Below are positions 41,784 to 52,084 of a stretch of 64,000 nt of DNA, piece after piece. This stretch comes from Seminavis robusta (taxonomy: Eukaryota; Bacillariophyta; Bacillariophyceae; Naviculales; Naviculaceae): positions 1-64,000 of the forward strand of contig CAICTM010000131.1 of assembly GCA_903772945.1 (NCBI GenBank), given 5' to 3'. The notes under the pieces were generated by a model, which saw nothing but the letters and a program-made list of their open reading frames with translations, was not told where the DNA came from and made no database searches. Every line of letters starts with the position of its first letter. Positions within the stretch are counted from its first letter, which is position 1. Both the position numbers and the translations under genes were made by a program.

Positions 41784-43195
41784 GTTTGTTTGTTTGGGAA
41801 GGCAATGCGATTGTCGCTGGCGGAGAAGGAATAGAGCAATGCTACTTCTGGCAATGCTAAATTATGGGTCCACGGTTCGATCTTTTTGATGTGGACAGGT
41901 TTGAAGAGAATTTGTGAGCAGGGTACGATCATCGAACGAATCGGTGAAGTCGAATGAATCGAATCCTGTTTTCTTTGAATTTCACTGGTACACGTCTCCC
42001 TTGATATTAAGATACATCTAAGTTTGCTTGAATACTGGGGGAATTTTAGCAATTTCGCAGATATTCCTACTGACCTTATATCTTAGCTTAGGATCCATCA
42101 CCTGGGTAATGCAGTATCTTAATTAATAATCTGATTAGGAAGAGAGTGCTATGGGACATTTATAATCTGCTTCCCACCTTACTCAGCACACCCCAAGGTG
42201 AAGAGAGGAAAGAGCCAGTTTATCACCTGCCAGAGGCAAATTTTTGACTTTTGGCACCTGTTTTTAAGGCATTTTTTGGATGAAAGTGTCATTGTATCAT
42301 CTCTCAATCTCTTATGTGCCCAGGGGAGAGTACTCACTGGGTATCTTCGCTCTGGTGCAGATCTGGGTGTCTCTAGAGTAGTATCTCAGCATTCCAGGAA
42401 AACTCTCTGTACTCGACATCTCATCTCCATCTCTCTTAGTATCAAGGGAGGAGTGTATGGTTCTGTCAACTCCCACTTGCCCCTGGTGAACACGGTGACT
42501 GGTGGTCGAGTGATGTAAGCTTACATGACTGATTGAATGCCAGAATGCGTTCTACTCTTGGGCCACGCTTTCGTGCAGATCATGCATTGTCACTGTACTT
42601 TTGTTGCAAGGCATCCGATCTTAAGTCTTGCACCAACACAAGGCAACAGCGGAGGGAGTGGGTATATGTAGAGATGGTTGATCATGGTTTCCTCCACATC
42701 CTCCTCAACACTCAACCTGGCTCCAATACTTTCTTTGGCACCTTGACTGCAACTGGTTCCAACTATGAATACGGGAAGAAGGATTCCTCGCTTTCGAAGC
42801 AAACCAACAAGACGCATTGCTGTGTGGGTCAACGAAAGTGAAGACGAAAACATGGTACTAGCTAGTACCAATAAATCAAAACCTACACAGTGTACGGTGG
42901 CTAGAAGCCCTGTAGAAATCGTTCTATGTACCGTAGTTGATCCATGCATGTTTATGTGCAGTTTTTGCAGCGCTACCGGTGCGTAGAACACCCCTCAGAT
43001 GCCAACATCCATCCCAAATGCTCAGCTGCAAACTTATTTCATCTAATCATCATATCCAATCCAAGCTCATTTAGCACACATCACCGCGCAGATATCAAAG
43101 GGAACATGCAGTAGTCGTGTCGTCGCTTCATCCAACCGAGCTGCAAAGCTTCCAGGGGCAAATATATGAATATTTTCCAAACAAGCAATTTTTTT
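41784..43195. other. Intergenic region
   Basis: About 1.4 kb between the plastid membrane protein (start) and the Sec14 gene (3' end). ORFs at 42198-42518 and 42533-42841 have no recognisable domain, and the first lacks an ATG. CTAGCTAGTACC lies at 42858. Nothing else identified. Confidence 0.4.
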
Positions 43196-44108
43196 TTACG
43201 CAGCCTCGACATGCTTGCGGTACGTGATGAAATCTTGGACCAACTCGTCCGTGTTGACTTTGCCATTGGCCGTTTCATCGGGCAAGAATTCCTCGGCTCC
43301 GTCGGCCAAATGCGCCATCATTTCTTGCTCTTTAATGACAAAGACCTTTTTGCGGAAATCGGAGGCCAACATGGGTTTCATAATGGCCCAAATTTTGGCA
43401 AACCAAGACGGTGGATTGACAATGAGAAAGAGTCGGACACGAACGGGGACACGGCCCTGTAACATCATCATGAACTGGTAGCAGTAATTCACGTCAAAGT
43501 TCTTCATGGTCCTGTCATTTTTAGAATAAAATAAATGATGGCGTGGGTGGAAATTATTGTGAGTGGGGTATCTTTGGTGCCATCAAAATCACATTCAGAT
43601 AAACATGTATGCATATATCTCACCAATCGTTCATGTTCGCCAAGAATCCAATTCCCTCGGTGCATGCTTTTTCCTTTTCCACCATGGTGGTCATGCAGTA
43701 TGCCAAATTGTCAATAATGTCTTTGACGGATGTTTCCTTGTGAAAGTACCGCGAGGGCCGCATGTAGAACATGTCATGTCCTTCACTGGTCTTGAGTCCA
43801 GGCACTGGAAAGAGGGTCTTGGACGCCAATTGCTTTTCGAGGTCGGCCGCTTTGATGGTCGAGTAGCGAGGATCAAATTTCTTCATGACCTTCCAGGCCG
43901 CCTTTTCGTTGAACTTTTCCTTGCCTGGACTGCAACGGGCAAATCGAAGATACAGTTCATCCGAAAAAGCAGGATTCTTCTCTTCCCATTTCTTCTTCAG
44001 ATTGTCAAAGCATTCTTTTTCTGCGGGGGTAAGTGCGTTGAGTTGTTCTTCGATGGATCGCTCGTCTTTGGGAGCAAACCGCATAGGACCGTCGCCAAGA
44101 GATGACAT
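43196..44108 (-). CDS. CRAL-TRIO (Sec14-like) lipid-binding protein
   Basis: Two exons: 43624-44108 and 43196-43511, with a 112-bp GT-AG intron (phase 2), giving 266 aa. The start is MSSLGDGPMRFAP at 44108; the same frame is open further upstream, but that part has no protein-like match. N-terminal CRAL-TRIO-N helices (about 20-75) contain LYLRFARCSPGKEKFNEKAA. The lipid-binding lobe follows: PSRYFHKETSVKDIIDNLAY, GIGFLANMNDWTMKNFD across the splice, GRVPVRVRLFLIVNPPSWF, and then ASDFRKKVFVI. RVR--LIVNPP-WF is the classical Sec14 strand. It likely carries a phosphoinositide or another hydrophobic ligand in the cytosol. Spliced and unspliced readings differ only at the intron, so the model is firm. 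Confidence 0.88.
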
Positions 44109-45027
44109 GGTTAATTGACTTTCGAATCTGATGGATAAAACTAAAGCAATGAAGGAGTCCAATCGAGCCTGCGAGAAATGATGCGGGGAGTGTTTTTCGG
44201 TAAGGTCTGAGAAGCAACTTGGAAGATCCAGCCACAATGGCTCCAACAGGAAATTTGCTGCTCTTTTTACCTGAGCAGCTTTCGTCAAGAACGCTCTCCG
44301 CGAAACTTCGAAAGATCTCAATTCTACGGTATCCTCCACCCTACTGTACCACCGACCAAAACTGTACTGGTACGTACCGGATAGTACGTAAACCACTTTA
44401 AGTCCTGTTTTGCAGGTCCCTCGAGACGAGCCAAAGGTCTTCACCTTGCTTCTGTGTTGCCTGATGGTTATTAGAAGCCCAATGCATGCATGATCCAGCG
44501 TTGTCTTCAGCTCTGCGATACGTAGCAGCTTTTGTGCAGGTTGCTGTATAATACACGGTGAGTCTTCTGAAGGACTCTTGCATCATCTGCAAAAAGGCAG
44601 AAAATGCTTGTCGCTTCGTCTTCCCCGGGCGAGGAACCGAGTATTCCCACTAGCTAGGGAGGTACCGTACTGGTAGGATTGCACGAGGCAATCCATTGAC
44701 TTGAGTCCATGATTCGCTCTGGCTGAGCTCATAGAAGCGGAGCCACCACAGTAGAATGGTAACACCGTTGAGTAACGACGCCACCACGGTGAGAAAGTTG
44801 TTGCGCTGCTTATCGCCTGGCATCATTCTCGAGGTAGGATATTGGGATCATATCTTTGAGACTTCCTCAAACGAAAACTGTGTCCTCCAGGAGATGGGGA
44901 CGCAGTGCATGAATTGTACGGTAGTAAGGTAGAGAAAAGAATAAGTCAAAACATTCAAAACATGCATTACGTATAGAATCGTTTTATCGCCACTTCTGGT
45001 AGCATACCGGTACTGATAGCTAGCTAG
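44109..45027. other. Intergenic region
   Basis: About 0.9 kb with no supported gene. It has GTACTGGTACGTACCGG at 44360-44380 and (TAGC)n at 45015-45030. Confidence 0.45.
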
Positions 45028-45951
45028 CTAGTGCAAGCTGAAGCCCCCCTCGTTTCGAAAACAAAGCTCCAACAGTCCCTCCACAGTTTGCATCAGCGAC
45101 CCCTGCTGTGTAACATCATTGTCGCTATCGGACTCGTCTTGCCGTCTTGTTGGCGAGAACATGTTTCTCAGGCTCACTTGTTGTCCATTCACTTCCATCT
45201 GGCAGCCAATGTACATGCGTTGCATGAGCTCTTGACTGAAGCTTCGGATACCCAGCAAGGTCAGGGAATTGGCACCTTCGGGAGTAGCATTGTAGAACCA
45301 CACATCTTGACAGCAAACGGGGAAAGCTCCCAATGACAACTCGAGCCACAAATGGGTCAAGCATTCGGCGTTCTTCCAGTCGACACCACCACATTCCATG
45401 ATCAGCGTGCATCCACTGCGCAATCCTTCCATTTGAGGGCACATACATTGGCTCATGTAGTAGATCGTTGCCAACAACATCTTCCAGTCGTCTTCTTGGT
45501 CATCTTCTTGACAAGCTGTCACACATTGAATCAAGGCGGCCAAGTCAATGACAGCAAAGTAGCGAGCGCCATCCTTGCTGTTGCCACAGAGGTCGATATT
45601 GAGAAGAACATCGGGAAACCTCTCGTGAAACTTGCCAAGAACGGCCATGCCCTCCTCCAGGGTACCTTGGATGTCATGCTGATTCTGAAAAGAGTGCATC
45701 TGGCGAATACTGCCAAGCGTTTCTTCCGCACCGTCACCCAAGGATACCACAGCCTGCCTGGCAATCTCCCAATCCGAAACCTTGAGGACGTCTTGACTCT
45801 CCCTGGCTGCCACCCGCAGCTGTCGAGCCCATCTCTGTTCCAACGTCGTTAGCACGAGGGTAGCATCTTCCTCCGTCCCATCGTCTTCGAACTTGCGCTT
45901 CCGATCGTTCCCGAGGTTCATGGTACTGTTGGCTTGAGAAACACACATCAT
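45028..45951 (-). CDS. Hypothetical protein, possibly divergent CRAL-TRIO
   Basis: Single-exon ORF, 307 aa from the first ATG (45951). An ATG at 45921 with better context gives 297 aa. A basic patch NDRKRKFEDDGTEED lies near the start. The second half reads LRSGCTLIMECGGVDWKN, then LELSLGAFPVCCQDVWFYNA, and a late SFSQELMQRMYIG. The spacing recalls the CRAL-TRIO lobe (G-TLI-D--G, then FP-----I--NAP), but the match is weak. It lies 0.9 kb upstream of a clear CRAL-TRIO gene on the same strand, so they may be distant relatives. Confidence 0.6.
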   Translation of the reverse strand: MMCVSQANSTMNLGNDRKRKFEDDGTEEDATLVLTTLEQRWARQLRVAARESQDVLKVSDWEIARQAVVSLGDGAEETLGSIRQMHSFQNQHDIQGTLEEGMAVLGKFHERFPDVLLNIDLCGNSKDGARYFAVIDLAALIQCVTACQEDDQEDDWKMLLATIYYMSQCMCPQMEGLRSGCTLIMECGGVDWKNAECLTHLWLELSLGAFPVCCQDVWFYNATPEGANSLTLLGIRSFSQELMQRMYIGCQMEVNGQQVSLRNMFSPTRRQDESDSDNDVTQQGSLMQTVEGLLELCFRNEGGFSLH

Positions 45952-48578
45952 TAGCTTTGATGAATTGTGAGAAAAAAGTTTATGAATGGAGAGAGCAAGA
46001 GCTATAATTTTGGGATGATGTTGTACGGTAGCTACCTCGGAAGAAGATACGTGCAAGTATGTAGCATGAGAAGTTAGTTTGGTAGTTTGGTACCAGCGTC
46101 GGTATTGTCAGAAAGGCTCATCTTTCCCATCCTCGCCGAGGGCTCTAAAAATCAGGAAAAGGGATTGAGAAAAGCTCGAAACGTCCAAGGGTCAAAGGTC
46201 ACTCGAAACCATCCGAATACCACCTTATCATAGCAGACAACAAGAGAGACATCTATGATGAAAACAGCCACAACAAAAGCACAAAAGCAGCTCTATCATA
46301 CTGTACTTGCCGAGATACATTCGATAGAGCTTATCAAAGGGCCTGCTCTGTCGCCAATCAGTACTCCAGGGTAAACTATCTATATCTTGTCAACAACCAC
46401 CGGATCTATATCTAAATCTGGCCTTTATCTCACTCCTTTTTCTACCTTTTGTACAAGTTCTCCATCATCTTCCTCTTCTTGGCTTTGCAGCTCTCTGAAG
46501 ACTGCTTGGACAAACCACACAGCCTAAACAGTTGGAGCGATCAAAACTTGAGGAGATGTTCAACCTGGCAAAATTCACTTTCGGAACACGTGACAGTAAC
46601 TCCGCAGGCCCTTTTTGGCTATTGTAGCTCTATCGGAAAGCACGGACAAGAAATTCCTAGGCCAAGGGAAGCCTTTGTGACAGCTCTTGACACTGTGGAA
46701 ATCCAGCTGGAAATAAGCCACACTGTGCAACAACTTTGTCCCGGAGTCTTGTGGATGTCTTCTGCAAAATCAAAGTCGTATTGGGGCATTGGGGCCCAAG
46801 AAAGCTACCAAGACCGTGTAGCTAGCTAGTAGATAGGTAGTCCGTACCACCGTCGGTACCGCGTTGAAGAGTTTAGAAGCTTCAGGCTTCAGGGCGTCTT
46901 TGAGAGGATGGAGCTGCGATGATGAGACCCTGCGTACATGTAGTCGTCTGAGGTCTGAGGTCCGAGGGAGCTCAACAGCCGGCTATCATTAGCTCTTGGA
47001 TCTTGGATGCCCTTGAAACAATCGCACCTTCAAGCTCGTTAGTGGTCACCTGACAGTGCCAGCCACAGGCGTTACACGTACCGGTACAGTTTCAAGGAAA
47101 GCTCAATGAGCGCTCAACTTTTGGGATCCAAAGAGGCTATAAAACATAAACAATGATAAATGGCCACGAACCACAAAGGCACAGGCCACAGCAAAACCAC
47201 TGAAATTACTCGAGTAAGTCAGTTTTTAGTGAAAGAAGGTTGAAGCTTGTTGCTTGCAGCTGCTATGATATCATTTTGGATGTTTATTTAAGCGTTGGGA
47301 GTTTGGAGGTTGAATCAAGTTATTCACCTCCTCTCAGTTCTAAATTCCACTGTCTCTTGGGAGCAAAAAGGAGGAAAGCACTGTCACACTATCACTACCT
47401 CCTGGAACCTTTTGTTCATTGAACATTGAGGGATCAAAGTGGTCAAACTACTGAGCTGCGCTGTCCTCGAAACCTCAAACCAGCCTTGAGCCGCGAGGAG
47501 TAGTCTAGCTGGAAGGTGGCAACTGATCTGGCAACCTATCTCGATCTGGCAACCCACAACAGCTCCCACAACCCAAACAATGAGGTCCAGCTGGGGAGGC
47601 TTCATCGATTTCGTTCGATTTGGCCTGCTGGACACTACATACATGGGCTACTAGGTACTATACTGAGTAGGTGGCACCAGGAAGCAAGTAATGTAAAAAG
47701 CAGATACTTGAGTAGCTCGCTTGTGCTTTTACGGTACAGTAGCTAATCCGTACTCCAAGCAAGCAAGCAGTTCAGCAATTCAGCCTTCGTAATCACCTCT
47801 GGCCAACAACTACCACCTACCGGTACTACAGGAGCCTAGCAAAGAACCTCCTTTCCTCATCAATGGGGGCCAGAATAATTCCGGCAACTGTCCCGTAATA
47901 CATAGTCTACCTGGCCTGATCCAAGGGCGATAGACCGATTTGTCCTGCATTGGTCTGCTAGCTAGTCTAGTCCTGCCAACAACATGGGATCTGTGCACTG
48001 TACAGAGAAGGCAGGACTTGGGTTGGACTAATTATGGTAGTGCTGTAGTGCTAGCTAGCTAGCGAGACAATGGAATGATGCAGAAAGGGAGATCCTGCGG
48101 AGTGAGGAGCACTGGGCCTGAAGATCTTTCTACAGGCAACTCTTTTGATCACCCAACTTTCACATCTTACATCTTATCCTGTCGGTATTCCTCGTCATGG
48201 TTCGGTCTGTTTCCACTTCCAGTGGCACATGAGTGGCTGTATTTCGGTCTGCAAAGTTCGTTCGAAGACCGAAATTTCGTTGTCATCGGGACTGAAAAAC
48301 TACCCACCACAACCCTCCAAAGTGAGTCGAAACGACTTTGTAGGGCCGAGAGCGATCAAATTTGCAGTCTGGCTAGCTAGGAGATCTACTAAAACAAAGT
48401 CTAGCGAGCTAGGTAGATGTGGTACTTCAAGGTACAGATACCGTAGCACCGTAGCTAGGTACTACATGCACGGTAGAGACAATCCATGGGGTTCCTAGGA
48501 CCAAGGAAGCCCTACCGGTACCGGTACATGGTAAGCACAATCTGAAAACGTTTGCAAAACAGTTGGGTGTGTGTGAGC
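45952..48578. other. Long gene-poor interval
   Basis: About 2.6 kb with no supported gene. The 46449-46829 frame lacks an ATG start. It is dense in CTAGCTAG (46821, 48049-48063), TACCGGTAC (47078, 47818) and GTACC words. I see no RNA gene that I can defend. Confidence 0.45.
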
Positions 48579-48710
48579 GTCAAGGGCTATCATGTGGACA
48601 ACCATCCATTTGGTTCCAATGAGTTCAGAGACAACATCGCTGCACTGGGACAAGAACTGACCTTTAGCGGTGTTAGTGCCCACCATCAGAATGGTGTTGC
48701 TGAACGGGCA
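48579..48710 (+). mobile_element. Ty1/copia retrotransposon fossil, integrase fragment
   Basis: About 44 codons resemble the catalytic core of copia-type integrases, such as those of diatom CoDi elements: the Asp-containing block YHVDNHPFGSNEF and then SGVSAHHQNGVAER. It is a short, broken fragment. No LTRs, gag or reverse transcriptase were seen nearby, and the age is not determinable from one copy. It sits in a palindrome-rich interval. Confidence 0.7.
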
Positions 48711-49161
48711 TAGACACCTCAAAGAGCTCCTAGATCCTCCTATGAGTGCAGAGTGAGGTACGGGAACCGGTACGGTAGCTACGTCAGGAGTATCGTACAG
48801 GACCAGGTACGACTGTACAAACAATATTCATGTCTGGAGAAAGATTGCGCTGTGCGGTTGCAACTCTTCCAGCGCCTAACAAAATTCACATGGGCTTCCT
48901 CTAGCTAGAGGCTCCACTACATTATAGCCAGTTCGTACGTTATAGTGCCTCGCAATGGGCTCTGATGATGACTTCGGCCGCTGCGCAGTTGGGCTTGCCC
49001 ATTGACACCATATCCGTTTTACAGATGTTGTTGTTGTTTTTGTAGGGCTCTGATGGTGATTTGCTTATTATTCATTTGAACTCTTCCTGCTTGGAGTTTC
49101 CATGGGGATGGTATCTATTATATTGTAACCGCCACTACTACTAGTAATTGAGTAATACTAA
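48711..49161. other. Spacer
   Basis: 450 bp between the retrotransposon fossil and the nucleoredoxin gene. It has TACCGGTAC/GGTACGG words and a TTGTTGTTGTTTTTG run. No gene. Confidence 0.4.
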
Positions 49162-50594
49162 CTACCGCGCTGCAGCTGCCAATTTCCTCCATCGCGTGAT
49201 ATCGAATGGTTTTCCTACGGCATTGTCTTCAATGATACGTCCCGTCTTTCCATCCAGCACTGCCAACCTTGGAATTCCCTGTACACGAATGTGTCCCATG
49301 AATGCTTCCCTTCCGTCATCGTCGTAGGGTATGGCCATCCATGGCATGGTGGAATAGTATTGATTGAATCCAGATTCATCATGATCGGCCGACAAGAATA
49401 CAACTTCAATGGATCTGTTGGCGGCCCCCAAAGAGCGATACCAATTGGCGAGTTTTGGTGTGAATTGTCTGTGTGTGTTTTTTTTATAAATCATTTGCCA
49501 ATGGATCGTCAGATGAGATGGTGGGAGGTATAAAGAACAAGTTAGTTTGTGACTTTTTTGAGGCTTTTTCAGTGAACCAAGCTAAGCTCACTATGATGAA
49601 TCCACTTACCTGCAAGGAGGACACCAATGGGCTATACGGTAGAATAGTATTATAAAAGCACAAGAGATCAGGAACAATGAGTTAGAACGCGTACAAGACA
49701 AAGCATAAGCAGCCCAGTTGATTGAAAACCTATCTTTTGCTTTCTCTCACCTGAAGCATACAAGAGTATAAATTCTTTTCCTCCTAGGGCATCTTCCAAT
49801 GAGACGGGTGGTTGATTGTGCTGTCGCAATAGTTGTCCCTCTTCGAGTGTAGATGAAAAGAGTTTCTTCATTCCTTCCGACAACCCCACTGCCACAATGG
49901 CTTCGGAAGGTGCCGAAAAGGGAATGGTTTCGTTGATTTCCTTGACATTGGTATTGGGTCGTACACGAAATTGGTAGCCTTCACGGCAGGTCAAATTCTT
50001 TTTTTTGACTTGCGTCGAACTCAACGAGGGTGCAATGGTAGTCCATACGGCTCCGCCTTGATTTTCTCTCATTTGCAATTCGTATCCTGCCGTCGCCTTT
50101 TCCTCACTGGCTTTCCAAGACACGTGGAGCGCCAAATGGGATCCAGCCGGAACCACCGTCGGGGCACTCATGCGATTGGATTCCTCCGCCGGTGTCAGCA
50201 ATGCAAAGGGTTCCTCGTGGCTGATCCAATTACAAGCATTGTCACTGTTGTCATCGTAATCTTGTTTGGTGGTGACACGAAAGAAAAATCCAAATTTCCG
50301 ATGATCGTGCAAATTCTTTTTCCGTGCTTGAGTGCCACTGAGCTTGTCCGACAGAGTTTCAAACGAGGAATCTTCCGTGTCCTTGCGATATTGCAGCACG
50401 TACTTGGTGGAGCTGGTGGCGTCGAGCGATGGGGGCCACGAGACGGTCAGCGAATCAGACGTTGCGTCAATGAGTATTATGCTATTGTTGTTGTCGTTGT
50501 TCGTCATGGTGATATTTATTGTTTGGTTGTTTCTTTTGTGAGCAAAGCTGTGATAATGGTAGGCTGATGTGCTGTGTTGTTGTTTTTGTTGCAT
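49162..50594 (-). CDS. FN3-FN3-nucleoredoxin fusion protein
   Basis: Three exons on the minus strand: 49751-50594, 49610-49631 (22 nt) and 49162-49468, giving 390 aa. A better-context ATG at 50507 gives 361 aa. There are two fibronectin type III domains (about 32-120 and 140-235), each ending in an STQ-KKKNL or GTQARKKNL turn. A thioredoxin-like nucleoredoxin domain follows. Exon 1 supplies GGKEFILLYAS, the micro-exon adds AHWCPPC, and exon 3 continues RQFTPKLANWYRSLG, IEVVFLSADHDESGF, MPWMAIPYDDD, IRVQGIPRLAVLD. The W-C-P-P-C site is the redox centre. All joins keep frame and GT-AG. It is probably a cytosolic thiol-disulfide reductase with FN3 domains for partner binding. Confidence 0.87.
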
Positions 50595-51268
50595 GTTGCA
50601 GGGCTCGGCAGTCGGCAGTTGCTTGGGCTTGGGCTTGGGCTTGAAGCCTTCGGTGATGCGAAATGCGAACTGTCAAAATGAAGAACAGCATGGAGGCTAA
50701 TCGATCTTTTGTGAGTCCCAGCTGATGGCTCAGATCAGTCCTGTACATGTACTAGTACATGACGCAGCAAAACCAAGCTCACAAATTCCACCAAAATGAG
50801 TCAAAAAATGGCTCCGATGAGTAAGTCAAAAAGTAAGTGCCTTGGGTAGAACGAGAAGATGATGTGCCATCACCCAGTCAGAGACCAGCATGCGAGACAC
50901 TGACCTCAGGCAACGATTTTCGTAGCACACAGCTGTATCAAGATATCCATCGGACAGGAGACTTACGGCAAATGAGCTAGCTAGCTACTGTAGTTAGCTA
51001 GCTAGAATCGAATGATTCGATTCATCGAATCGTCGTCGAGATACGGAAGCAAGCTCCACCAGCGTTGCTCGACGTCCACCCATCAAGTCCTTCTTCTTCT
51101 TGAGTCGAGTCAGTTTGTTGGTTATGCACATCAACACGTCAACGGGGCCATCAGAAAAATGAAACGATCTCCAAAACAGAATCCTTTCGTGTTGTTCACA
51201 CAATTCAATTGACAAGCAATTTGAAAAACAATCACTAATCAACCAACCAACCAAAACTAACTACCAAA
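50595..51268. other. Divergent promoter region
   Basis: 670 bp between the nucleoredoxin gene (-) and the FCP gene (+), so it probably holds both promoters. It includes a (GGGCTT)n run at about 50620-50643, GTACATGTACTAGTAC at 50744, and TAGCTAGCTAG at 50976-51003 followed by GAATCGAATGATTCGATTC. The (AACC)n leader at 51240 precedes the FCP start. Confidence 0.5.
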
Positions 51269-52084
51269 ATGAAGATCTCTGCCGCCCTTTTCCTCTCCGC
51301 TGTTGCCAGTGCTTCTGCTTTTGTGGCCCCTGCTGCAGTCAAGCACAACACCATGGCCCTTCGCATGTCCGCCGAGGAGCCAACATCCGCAGAACCAGAA
51401 CAACCGGTTGTTGCCATGGAAATGACTTCTACCGAGGAACCCACTGTGGATGACTTTGTGCCCAAGGCTGTCGAAGCTGACATGAGCATGTCCATGCCAT
51501 TCATGGCTCGTCCCATGGCTCTGGATGGATCCATGGCCGGTGATGTCGGTTTCGACCCGCTCGGATTTGCCAAATCGGAACAAGATCTCATGAATTACCG
51601 TGAGGCCGAAATCAAGCACTCTCGTTTGGCCATGTTGGCCGCCGCCGGATGGCCTTTGTCCGAAGTCTTTGACAAGAAGATTGCCGGTGCCTTTGGACTC
51701 ACACCCGTGCTGGATGCTTCCGATCGTGCCCCATCTGTCCTCAATGGAGGTCTTGACAAGATCTCTCCTGCCTACTGGATCGGATGCATCTTGTTGGCCG
51801 GTGCCATTGATGTCTACGGCATTAGCCAAAAGGGCAAGGAGGGATACTTCCCTGGAAACCTTGGATTCGATCCTTTGGGTCTTTACCCCCAGGATGAAGC
51901 CGGACAGCTGCGCATGCAGACCACCGAGATTAAGAATGGACGCCTCGCCATGATTGCCATCACTGCCTTTGCCGTCCAAGAAGCCGTCTCTAAGCTTGGT
52001 GTCATCGACGAGACTCCACTCTTCTTCAAGCCCATCACTACCGTTGTCTCCGAGTACACCAACTCTGGATACATTGTCCACTAA
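51269..52084 (+). CDS. Fucoxanthin-chlorophyll a/c binding protein (LHC family)
   Basis: Light-harvesting antenna protein of the thylakoid membrane. Single-exon ORF of 271 aa. The N-terminus MKISAALFLSAVASASAFVA is a signal peptide ending in the canonical ASAFVAP motif. An unusually long Glu/Met-rich stretch (about 30-85) precedes the first LHC block: GDVGFDPLGF, then NYREAEIKHSRLAMLAAAGW with the Glu-His/Arg pair that ligates chlorophyll. Helix 2 is around ISPAYWIGCILLAGAIDVYG. Helix 3 is GNLGFDPLGLYP plus TTEIKNGRLAMIAITAFAVQ. The paired FDPLG motifs identify the superfamily. Which subclass (Lhcf, Lhcr or another) I cannot fix. Typical FCPs are near 200 aa, so the N-terminal stretch is the oddity. 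Confidence 0.94.
   Translation: MKISAALFLSAVASASAFVAPAAVKHNTMALRMSAEEPTSAEPEQPVVAMEMTSTEEPTVDDFVPKAVEADMSMSMPFMARPMALDGSMAGDVGFDPLGFAKSEQDLMNYREAEIKHSRLAMLAAAGWPLSEVFDKKIAGAFGLTPVLDASDRAPSVLNGGLDKISPAYWIGCILLAGAIDVYGISQKGKEGYFPGNLGFDPLGLYPQDEAGQLRMQTTEIKNGRLAMIAITAFAVQEAVSKLGVIDETPLFFKPITTVVSEYTNSGYIVH

Noticed and set aside
46449-46829. 126-aa ORF with hydrophobic start
   Set aside because: Begins with TTG, no in-frame ATG near the start, no recognisable domain.
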